DNA of 5,310 nucleotides, taken from assembly GCA_034428395.1 (NCBI GenBank), contig DAOUHX010000457.1:1-5310 (forward strand), given 5' to 3'. A program made the translations under genes and the position numbers. This stretch comes from Bin5 sp034428395. Lineage in GTDB: Bacteria > Chloroflexota > Anaerolineae > Caldilineales > Caldilineaceae. Within the stretch, counting starts at the first letter, position 1. Each line of letters begins with the position of its first letter. A model generated the notes under the pieces. That model was not told the DNA's origin. It saw only the letters and a list, made by a program, of their open reading frames with translations, and ran no database searches. Of this stretch, positions 1 through 5,013 are shown piece by piece.

Positions 1-252
1 TGGATGGAAGATTCTCAGGCCGTGCTTCTCGACCTCGACCCCCGGCGGCCAGTCATGGAGCGGTCCCCCGGAGGACGTGACCGTGTCTCCAGTCTGGACC
101 ACCAGCGGGTTGTGGATCGATAACAGCGGCGCCGTGCGCGTGGGCGCGCTGATTGGCTTGTCGAGCTCCGCAGTTATGGAATTGCAGGCGGTGAGCAACA
201 GGGCGGCAATCGTGACGAGCGCCCAGGAAGCGGTACGACGAATGGCAGCCAT
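1..252 (-). CDS. Putative lipoprotein, C-terminus beyond the left edge
   Basis: An open frame of 84 codons starts at ATG (252) and continues without a stop to base 1, so only the N-terminus is present. The start is supported by AAGGAG at 258-263, five bases upstream on the minus strand. The protein begins with a short Arg-containing n-region, then a hydrophobic core (ALVTIAALLL) and a lipobox LLTAC with Cys23 as the predicted lipidated residue. This predicts export and anchoring to the outer face of the membrane. The mature part seen (residues 24-84) is Ser/Thr/Pro-rich at first, with later segments such as LVVQTGDTV and HDWPPGVEVE. I do not recognise the family and assign no function. It lies 233 bases downstream of the deacetylase gene in the same direction, so cotranscription is possible, but its own good SD and the gap leave that open. 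Most of the overlapping long frame at 53-523 is out of frame with it. Confidence 0.75.
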   Translation of the reverse strand, partial: MAAIRRTASWALVTIAALLLTACNSITAELDKPISAPTRTAPLLSIHNPLVVQTGDTVTSSGGPLHDWPPGVEVEKHGLRIFHP

Positions 253-485
253 AATTTCTCCTTCCATAGCTCCGTAGTCGGCTCGAATTGCAAGGTCTTA
301 TCGTGCCTGAACACCCGAAACAATCGCTAGAAACGTCTCTCACCGCCACGCTATTCCGCCGCCAAGCCCCCAATGCCGAAAACCAGCCAGAATCCGCCAT
401 TTTCACCCTGTATGGCCGTGAAAGGTTGGTTTCCCTCCATACCGGCCGCAAGACGCCGCCCAGGGCCGCCCGCGTCGTCAGCAGC

Positions 486-2093
486 CTATTGAGAAGGCGA
501 ATCAGGCTGAATCGAGTAGTCATGCCCTGGCAGCAGTGGCTGTGGTTCGAACAGTTTCGTGACGGTTACAAAGTGAATCCCGCGGCCCTTTAACGCCTCG
601 ATAATCGCCGGCACCGCGTCGACGGTGGACTTGTGTATGTCATGGGCCAGGATGATGGCGCCCACAGGCGAGTCGATGATCCTGGCAGCCACGATCTCTG
701 CGTTGCGATCTCTCCAATCCATGGGATCAACGGACCAAAATATGATGGGCAAGCCTGATACCGCCTGCACGCGGTCATCATACACGCCATAGGGGGGACG
801 CAGAAAGGGTGTAAAGGGTGTTGGTGCGCCGATGATCTGGGCGATGAGGTTGTCGGTCAGTTCTAGTTGTTCCCGGATTTGCGCATCAGACAACTTGGTC
901 AGAATGGGATGGTCCCAGGTATGATTTCCTATCTGATGGCCTTCCTGATACATGCGGTATAAGGTTTCAGATTGGATGCGAACGTTCGTTCCCAGGACGA
1001 AAAACGTTGCCTTCACATTGTGCTCTTTGAGAATGTCCAGCAGGCCCGGGGTGTAGACCGATGGACCGTCATCGAAGGTGAGGGCCACACATGCAACCTC
1101 ATAGCAGTTGATCTCATCCTCTGCCGGCGAACTCGCCTGAACCACTGCCAGTAGATTCGACTGTACAGCTGCCGGCGAAAACGCCCGGACCACCGCTGGC
1201 GAATTCGGCTGAGTCGCTGCCCGGACGTTTGCCAAGGCATTGGCAAACGCCGTTCTCAGGGTTGCCGCCTCTGCTTGAACGCCCAGGAGATCACGTATCT
1301 CCGGCTTAAGCAGATCGGCTATCGCGGCCACGGGCAGCGAAACTTCGACTACGCCCGCAACCCCGGCGGCAACTTGATACTTGTCAAACATGACCAGAAC
1401 TGTTCCGTCTTCTCGAAAGAGGATGTTGTCGAAGTTCTCTGCCGTTGGAACTGTGCCGCTCTCTACCCATTCCATGTCGCTCGCCAAATCCTCCTTGCTG
1501 ACGCGTTCTGCCAGCGCCTCCCTTGTCAGAGCCGCAAGACGCTCCAGGTAGCTGTCATCTACAAAGAGATCGGGTATGGCCAACTCGGCGCCATTGCGGC
1601 GATCGAAGATGTAGCCGACAACGAAAGTTTGGCCCGTGCCGCCCGTATGTGTTGACCGCACAATATCGAAGAAAATCAGGTTCTCGTTCGCGATGGCAAC
1701 GTCAAAGTGTTGACGGTAGTGGGTGATGAATGTGGCCCCCCCTTCCTCTTGATAGCCTTTTTCGTTCTCGGCGGCGATTGTACGGTACTCGTCAATGAAT
1801 ACCTGCGTAACCGCTTCCATCCGCGCGTTGATCGCGTCATGCTCCGTTACCGGATAGGAGACGCGGAGCAGCGAACGGCCTTCGTTCTCGAACTCCTCGA
1901 TTGAGTGAACCCAGACATTCTCATACTTTGTCGCGTCGAACGTATCGGTGCGGACGGGGGTTGTTGTGTCTGAAGTCGCAGCGGTAGCCGGGGCTTCGCT
2001 CTCGGCTGTCGGTGCCTGAATTGGCTGGCAAGCAGCCAACGTCAAAAGGGATACGAGGACAAGAAAGGATAGTTCTGCATAGGGGCGATTCAT
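486..2093 (-). CDS. PdaC-like lipoprotein polysaccharide (peptidoglycan) deacetylase: DUF4163/DUF3298-type N-domain plus NodB domain
   Basis: Predicted metal-dependent N-deacetylase acting outside the membrane on peptidoglycan or another GlcNAc/MurNAc polymer. ATG 2093 has GAAGGAGG at 2101-2108, seven bases upstream. Residues 1-21 are a signal peptide ending in a lipobox (LAAC, Cys22). A Thr/Ala/Pro linker follows, then a region at about 55-262 that resembles the DUF4163 + DUF3298 module found before the NodB domain in Bacillus PdaC (family knowledge; assignment from pattern only). A repeat linker occupies 293-324. The NodB domain spans about 330-515 with every motif intact: TFDDGP 339-344 (Asp341 catalytic base, Asp342 metal), HTWDHP 391-396 (His391, His395 metal), RPPYG 432-436, DPMDW 456-460 and LAHD 482-485. 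Cys330 and Cys335 just before motif 1 could form a disulfide. Substrate specificity cannot be read from sequence. The 535-aa length fits the two-module architecture and no lesion is visible. Confidence 0.93.
   Translation of the reverse strand: MNRPYAELSFLVLVSLLTLAACQPIQAPTAESEAPATAATSDTTTPVRTDTFDATKYENVWVHSIEEFENEGRSLLRVSYPVTEHDAINARMEAVTQVFIDEYRTIAAENEKGYQEEGGATFITHYRQHFDVAIANENLIFFDIVRSTHTGGTGQTFVVGYIFDRRNGAELAIPDLFVDDSYLERLAALTREALAERVSKEDLASDMEWVESGTVPTAENFDNILFREDGTVLVMFDKYQVAAGVAGVVEVSLPVAAIADLLKPEIRDLLGVQAEAATLRTAFANALANVRAATQPNSPAVVRAFSPAAVQSNLLAVVQASSPAEDEINCYEVACVALTFDDGPSVYTPGLLDILKEHNVKATFFVLGTNVRIQSETLYRMYQEGHQIGNHTWDHPILTKLSDAQIREQLELTDNLIAQIIGAPTPFTPFLRPPYGVYDDRVQAVSGLPIIFWSVDPMDWRDRNAEIVAARIIDSPVGAIILAHDIHKSTVDAVPAIIEALKGRGIHFVTVTKLFEPQPLLPGHDYSIQPDSPSQ
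1122..1217 (-). repeat. Four tandem 24-bp units coding an octapeptide repeat in the deacetylase linker
   Basis: Read on the coding strand, the four successive 24-base units encode ATQPNSPA, VVRAFSPA, AVQSNLLA and VVQASSPA (residues 293-324). The DNA shows the same period: GCCGGCGA at 1123 and 1171 (48 apart) and the variant GCTGGCGA at 1195 (24 further). The third protein unit is the most diverged. The repeat lies between the N-terminal module and the NodB domain, so it probably acts as a flexible spacer whose length could change by slippage or unequal recombination. Confidence 0.85.
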
Positions 2094-2132
2094 TTCAACT
2101 CCTCCTTCAGAAGTGAAACTGGCAGACAGGCT

Positions 2133-2151
2133 CGAAATTGACGTGATTTCG
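2133..2151. promoter_or_regulatory. Perfect 6-bp inverted repeat in the leader of the deacetylase gene
   Basis: CGAAAT (2133-2138) and ATTTCG (2146-2151) are exact inverted copies separated by seven bases. The element lies 40-58 bases upstream of the deacetylase ATG, between that start and the candidate promoter at 2181-2197. It could be a small operator or an mRNA leader hairpin. Repeats of this size also occur by chance, so regulatory function is only inferred. Confidence 0.25.
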
Positions 2152-2180
2152 GGTTTTCTAGTACTCCCTCTTGCGACCTG

Positions 2181-2197
2181 CCACTATATCATGTCAA
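2181..2197 (-). promoter_or_regulatory. Candidate promoter of the deacetylase gene
   Basis: On the minus strand the sequence reads TTGACATGATATAGTGG. It contains TTGACA (a perfect -35 hexamer by itself) followed closely by TGATATAGT, which matches an extended -10 (TGnTATAnT). The two cannot act as a standard -35/-10 pair because only three bases separate TTGACA from TATAGT, so the extended -10 is the more likely functional part. Transcription would start near 2175 and give a leader of about 80 bases. A very similar 17-mer occurs at 4740-4756. No experimental support is available from sequence. Confidence 0.35.
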
Positions 2198-2262
2198 GGA
2201 GGGCCTTCTCTAGGAGGGCAGGCATACGCATCTAATTCTGAATGCTGGTTCCGACTAAACTC

Positions 2263-2305
2263 TGGACGGAAGTAGGCGCTATGTTTTCCGTCCCGTAGTC
2301 CATAG
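2263..2305. repeat. Inverted repeat with alternative pairings in the recombinase leader
   Basis: GGACGGAA (2264-2271) and TTCCGTCC (2286-2293) are perfect 8-bp inverted copies with a 14-base loop. The same left arm can instead pair as TGGAC (2263-2267) with GTCCA (2298-2302), and CTATG (2279-2283) in the loop can pair with CATAG (2301-2305). These are mutually exclusive folds of the kind seen in regulatory leaders, or the element may be a protein-binding site. It lies about 200 bases upstream of the recombinase ATG, and it is not known whether it is transcribed. Confidence 0.35.
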
Positions 2306-2487
2306 CCGCGCCCGCCGTTTCCCGGTCGCGCGCTCGATCTGGGCCGGTGCCGTCTCCGCTGCGTTAGACTTACTCTTATTCCCAGCTGCACGCTAGAATA
2401 GGGTATCGGACAGAGTGAGGCCGGCGCAGACGCTGCCGGATCTACCCCCGGTTGAAGCGGCCGGTCGCGGCGCTGGAAGGTTTAGTT

Positions 2488-2494
2488 GAGGAGG
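2488..2494 (+). promoter_or_regulatory. Ribosome binding site that fixes the recombinase start at 2501
   Basis: GAGGAGG stands six bases before ATG 2501, an excellent SD and spacing. The longer in-frame start, TTG at 2486, overlaps this SD and has none of its own. The later in-frame ATG at 2549 lies in the right arm of the hairpin at 2518-2551 and also lacks an SD. This makes 2501 the best start. Confidence 0.8.
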
Positions 2495-2500
2495 CTCTGG

Positions 2501-3514
2501 ATGGCTGAAAACCGGATCATAGACGCGAGAAGTAACATTCTCGCGTCTATGCAGACAAGCGACCAAACCCGGCGCGAACGGGAGGCCTGGGCCGCCCTCG
2601 CACCCGCCAGCCGGCGCCGCTACCAGAGCGCCCTGCGCAAGCTGAACCGCTGGACCGAGCAGCACGCGGCCGGCGCCGCGTCCGCTCCCGATCTGCTCTG
2701 CGACTTCCTCGAAGCCGAGGCCGCGGCCGGCCGCATCAACGGCCTCCCGATCGTCCTCTCCGCGCTCACCTTCTGGCAGCGCGCCGCAGGGCTGCCGCTG
2801 ACCGCGCGCGATCCAATGGTCAGGAACTGTCTCAGGCGATTGAAAAGAAGTGCGCCCTCGCCCCGCCAGGCCGCCGCATTAGGCGCGCATGAACTGGCGC
2901 GCATCCGGGAGACCGCGCTCCAGCCGCGCCGCGGCCGCCTGGGGCGCTGGGAGGAACGCCTTGAGGTGCAGCTGCGAGCCCAGGTCGACGTCGCCCTCTG
3001 CCACCTGGTGTCGGACGCCGGCCTGCGCCGCTCCGAAGCCGCCCGGCTGGAATGGTCCGTCTTCACCGAGTGGGACGACGGCAGCGGACGGCTGCGCATC
3101 GCGCCCTCGAAGGGCCACGACGAGCAGGTGGTCTACATCACGCCGCTTACGGCCACCTATTTGCGCGAGCTGCGCATGATGCAGGGGGTCCTCGACGAAG
3201 GCGCGCCCGAGTACGGCCTGATGCGGCCCGCGCGCACCACGGGGCCCGGCATCAAGCCGTTCGAAAACAGGGCGCTCATCTTCCGTCTCAGCGCGGCGCA
3301 GATCGCAAAGCGCATCCAACAGGCCTGCGACCAGGCCGGCCTCGTCGGTCCCTACAGCGGCCATTCGGGCCGCGTCGGCATGGCGCAGCGCATGGTCCGG
3401 GCCGGCGCGCCCCTGCCCGCGGTGCAGCGCCAGGGCCGCTGGAAATCGCCGGCCATGCCGGCCAGGTATACCCGAAACGAGGACGCCGGCCAGGCCGCCC
3501 GCTGGCTGGCTTAG
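2501..3514 (+). CDS. Tyrosine recombinase / phage-type integrase
   Basis: Predicted site-specific recombinase of 337 aa that cuts and rejoins DNA through a 3'-phosphotyrosine intermediate. A SAM-like N-terminal DNA-binding region spans about 32-117 (from LAPASRRRYQSALRKLNRW onward). The catalytic domain, about 125-337, keeps every key residue: Arg176 in GLRRSE, Lys204 in APSKG, His288-x-x-Arg291 in GHSGR, Trp314 in the GRW motif at the second His/Trp position, and the nucleophile Tyr323 in ARYTR. The nine-residue Trp-Tyr spacing matches the family. Start ATG 2501 is chosen for its GAGGAGG. The gene is far richer in G+C than its neighbours (48 of 60 bases at 2581-2640 and 49 of 60 at 3361-3420, against 26-30 of 60 in sampled deacetylase and P450 blocks), which suggests horizontal acquisition. 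Its stop abuts the broken end of a DUF1016 gene on the opposite strand. No partner excisionase or phage genes are visible. It looks intact, and its target site is unknown. Confidence 0.93.
   Translation: MAENRIIDARSNILASMQTSDQTRREREAWAALAPASRRRYQSALRKLNRWTEQHAAGAASAPDLLCDFLEAEAAAGRINGLPIVLSALTFWQRAAGLPLTARDPMVRNCLRRLKRSAPSPRQAAALGAHELARIRETALQPRRGRLGRWEERLEVQLRAQVDVALCHLVSDAGLRRSEAARLEWSVFTEWDDGSGRLRIAPSKGHDEQVVYITPLTATYLRELRMMQGVLDEGAPEYGLMRPARTTGPGIKPFENRALIFRLSAAQIAKRIQQACDQAGLVGPYSGHSGRVGMAQRMVRAGAPLPAVQRQGRWKSPAMPARYTRNEDAGQAARWLA
2518..2551. repeat. Perfect 14-bp inverted repeat with 6-base centre inside the recombinase 5' coding region
   Basis: The left arm CATAGACGCGAGAA (2518-2531) and right arm TTCTCGCGTCTATG (2538-2551) are exact inverted copies around the centre GTAACA (2532-2537). 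It covers codons 6-17 of the recombinase. Two readings are possible. As RNA it would form a strong hairpin beginning 17 bases after the A of the start codon and could damp translation. As DNA it has the layout of a tyrosine-recombinase core site, two inverted arm sites around a 6-8 bp crossover region. I found no second copy in the window. Confidence 0.9.
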
Positions 3515-4213
3515 CAGCGCAAACACGGCCGCCCTGTCCTTCGATAGAGCGGTACGCTCGTAAAACTGGGAATTGATCTGCCGGGTGAGCTGGCGAACCG
3601 TCCATCCTCCTCTCAGCGCCTCCGTCTCACAAAATTCACGCGCGCGTACGTTCTTGACCGATAACAGCCGCACATAGGCAGACCAGGGCAGTGGAAAAAC
3701 CGAAAGAAGCGCTCCCAGGCGCGCCTCGATCGAATCGCCGTCAGATTTGCCAGACACCGTCTGGCGAATTTCGTCAGGCGGATAGGCCAGGTAAAATAGA
3801 CGCATGTTCTGGAGATTCTGCCGAGAGAAGCCGCGTCCAAACCTCTGTGTCAAGTCACCCGCCAATCTCTCGATGAGCGCACTCCCGTACGCAGCCCTCT
3901 CCTCCCCTGACTGCTCAAATTCGACGATGCGATGCCCGATCAACCAGTACGCGGCAGTCATGGCGGCATTCACCGCACGCGTCGCCGACTCCCTGGCGGC
4001 ATCGATAATCCCCGACACACTATGGTTGGCCCCAATCGTTGGACCACGAAATGGGGAAAGTAAGGTGCATTTAGACGAATGCGGCCGGCTCTGAACCGAC
4101 GCCCGGCTCCGCTTGTGTCTGGGCTGGTTATCTTGGCAAGGCTGTTCTCTTTGTTGTCGCTTGGCCAGCTTGGTCGTGGTGAACTGATTTGGGTTAATTT
4201 CTCCTGCTGTCAT
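3515..4213 (-). pseudogene. Truncated DUF1016/YhcG-family nuclease gene (N-terminal domain only)
   Basis: The minus-strand frame encodes a clear DUF1016 N-terminal domain from about 4009 down to about 3520. It starts with IIDAARESATRAVNAAM, followed by YWLIGHRIVEFEQ, the segment RFGRGFSRQNLQNMRLFY and, near the end, LPWSAYVRLLSVKN, GGWTVRQLTRQINSQFYERT and ALSKDRAAV. Full-length family members are about 340-370 aa and continue into a PDDEXK nuclease domain. Here homology stops where the opposite-strand recombinase ends (stop at 3512-3514) and the frame just runs on antisense through the recombinase to 2879. The nuclease half is missing and I did not find it elsewhere in the window. The 5' side is also odd: the usual short N-terminus is replaced by about 68 Lys/Arg/Gln/Ser-rich residues with no family resemblance. 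ATG 4213 is the first ATG in frame; GTG 4243 and GTG 4018 are alternatives, none with a strong SD. Probably nonfunctional, though an expressed N-domain fragment is possible. Confidence 0.8.
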
Positions 4214-4332
4214 AACGCCCCAGGCACAACCCCAGTCAGACACTGAACAGGATCGCAGCGCACTGCCGTCGGCCTGTCCCGCCTCCCTACTCGCTTCCTA
4301 CCAGCCCCGCCCAGGTCCAGCACAAGGCCCAT
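4210..4332 (-). CDS. Possible 40-aa ORF overlapping the start of the DUF1016 frame
   Basis: ATG 4332 has GGAGG at 4340-4344, seven bases upstream, and the frame runs 40 codons to a TGA. That stop shares ATGA with the in-frame ATG 4213 of the DUF1016 frame, the usual geometry of translational coupling. The product begins MGLVLDLGGAGRKRVGRRDR, has two cysteines near residues 26 and 31, and matches nothing I know. The good SD and the overlap argue for it. The short length, odd composition and degraded neighbour argue against it. Confidence 0.2.
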   Translation of the reverse strand: MGLVLDLGGAGRKRVGRRDRPTAVRCDPVQCLTGVVPGAL

Positions 4333-4533
4333 AACTGAGCCTCCACCATTCCCCGCGTTGAATCCACTTAAACCGCGGCCGCCCGACCGCCAATCGGAAT
4401 TGCCCCAGTTACGTCTATCAGCAGTCTGGCCGCGCCCAGATGGCCGTTCAGAGCCGTCTCAGGCGGTCTTCCAACAGTTCAGGTACTTTCAGCTGCCGCG
4501 GACCACCTGCCAGGAACAACCTGGAGAGCAGGA

Positions 4534-4659
4534 TTACGATGCGTGCAGGGGACGACCAGGACAGCGCGCGCGAAGATATCGGGCCAAATGAAGGCCTGAA
4601 TTGTAGAGGGCCACTATCATAAGATTTCTTAGGGGCCCAGAACCCCTGGCGACTGCACA
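4534..4659 (-). pseudogene. Possible C-terminal remnant of an ISAs1/IS4-like transposase
   Basis: The minus-strand frame ending at the TAA at 4534-4536 reads ARGSGPLRNLMIVALYNSG and then LHLARYLRARCPGRPL before a few last residues. This resembles the C-terminal end of ISAs1-type DDE transposases, where a segment like RTGxGPxxxxxLRNLAI is followed by an Ala-Gly stretch and a NIAxALR helix. The likeness is by eye, short, and needs a gap of about five residues after GP. There is no upstream DDE region, and the 29 residues ahead of it in the same frame (to 4746) do not look like transposase. No terminal inverted repeats were found. If real, it is dead IS debris; it could also be chance. Confidence 0.28.
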
Positions 4660-4739
4660 TGGCGAAAAATGGCCGATACTACCGTTCATGCCCAAATTGC
4701 CATAATACTGCCACCAAAACCGACCAAAATGATACGCTA

Positions 4740-4762
4740 TTGACATGCTAGAGTGGTATAAT
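4740..4762 (+). promoter_or_regulatory. Candidate promoter facing the P450 gene
   Basis: TATAAT at 4757-4762 is a perfect -10, and with the preceding TGG it fits an extended -10 (TGnTATAAT). TTGACA at 4740-4745 is a perfect -35 hexamer but stands only 11 bases away, too close for a classical pair. Transcription from this -10 would begin near 4769 and give a leader of about 245 bases before the P450 ATG. The first 17 bases match the minus-strand element at 2181-2197 at 15 of 17 positions. Confidence 0.4.
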
Positions 4763-4765
4763 TAG

Positions 4766-4942
4766 ATGATTCAGCCATTACCCAGTTCTGGATTCCGACG
4801 CGCGCCTGATTGTAAGTCGGATCAACTCGTGTTGAACAGGCTGGGTGAATTGCACCCTTATACATCTTGGCTTGTGGTCCAGTTTTTGGGGCCAAGCTCA
4901 CTTGACCAACCATTCATCCCTGATACCTCTCAAGCTTGGTAG
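4766..4942 (+). CDS. Doubtful 58-aa ORF in the P450 leader
   Basis: ATG 4766 opens a frame of 58 codons ending at TAG 4940-4942 (starts MIQPLPSSGF, ends IPDTSQAW). There is no SD: the TATAAT box ends three bases before the ATG, closer than a leaderless start normally allows. The product has no recognisable motif, signal peptide or membrane segment. I list it only because it is the longest plus-strand frame between the promoter-like element and the P450. A small inverted repeat, TCCGAC (4794-4799) and GTCGGA (4816-4821), lies within it. Confidence 0.12.
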   Translation: MIQPLPSSGFRRAPDCKSDQLVLNRLGELHPYTSWLVVQFLGPSSLDQPFIPDTSQAW

Positions 4943-5013
4943 GTACCTGAAAACCGAAAACCAACGACAAAAGACTGCTGTTGGAAGCCTTGTCGCACCG
5001 GAAAGGGGGTAGA
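4943..5013 (+). other. Immediate leader and ribosome binding site of the P450 gene
   Basis: This short stretch holds an in-frame TGA at 4948-4950 that limits any upstream extension of the P450 frame, and AAAGGGGG at 5002-5009, a purine-rich SD four bases before ATG 5014. The palindrome AGGTACCT (4941-4948) and an A/C-rich tract (about 4950-4973) lie upstream. I see no operator that I could assign to a known regulator. Confidence 0.5.

Larger units (their letters stand above)
2198..2500. other. Noncoding leader region upstream of the recombinase
   Basis: I see no convincing gene in this stretch. Two short minus-strand frames here (2194-2391 and the part of 2393-2665 that lies here) have no SD and no recognisable protein. 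GGAGGGC occurs twice in close succession near 2198-2219. An inverted-repeat cluster lies at 2263-2305 (separate entry). TAGAAT at 2394-2399 could be a plus-strand -10 for the recombinase, giving a leader of about 95 bases, but no good -35 stands 16-18 bases upstream. G+C rises toward the recombinase, although AT-rich patches remain (about 2363-2382). Confidence 0.5.
4333..4765. other. Accessory intergenic stretch with no confident gene
   Basis: Both strands hold only short frames without SD or recognisable domains (for example plus 4358-4591 and minus 4448-4660). I recognise nothing in 4345-4533. A possible transposase scrap lies at 4534-4659 and a candidate promoter at 4740-4762. AGGGG/CCCCT (4631-4635 and 4643-4647) can form a small hairpin with a seven-base loop, but it has no T-tract on either strand and is not a convincing terminator. 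Confidence 0.5.

Noticed and set aside
410..442. Inverted repeat GTATGG/CCATAC, with overlapping GGCCG/CGGCC, downstream of the deacetylase, as a terminator
   Set aside because: The loop is long, the alternative arms conflict and no T-tract follows on the minus strand.
53..523. 156-aa minus-strand open frame overlapping both lipoprotein genes
   Set aside because: It crosses the end of the deacetylase and most of the other lipoprotein in a different frame, has Arg/Cys-rich composition, no SD and no recognisable domain.
1275..1655. 126-aa plus-strand frame inside the deacetylase gene
   Set aside because: Antisense shadow of a clearly coding region with family motifs on the other strand.
2415..2489. 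24-codon GTG frame whose stop overlaps the recombinase SD (leader peptide idea)
   Set aside because: No SD, weak start codon, and no run of regulatory codons; the overlap is probably coincidence.
2620..3576. Several long frames on both strands across the recombinase (minus 2620-3099, plus 3052-3576, minus 3288-3605)
   Set aside because: High G+C leaves few stops in alternate frames. They are rich in Arg/Pro/Ala and lack motifs, while the 2501-3514 frame has all catalytic residues.
4358..4591. 77-aa plus-strand frame rich in Pro, Arg and Gln
   Set aside because: No SD, low-complexity composition and no domain.
4448..4660. 70-aa minus frame with a plausible-looking tail (IVILLSRLFLAGG and on)
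   Set aside because: No SD, no family recognised, and its first half overlaps the competing transposase-like frame. I could not support it as a gene.
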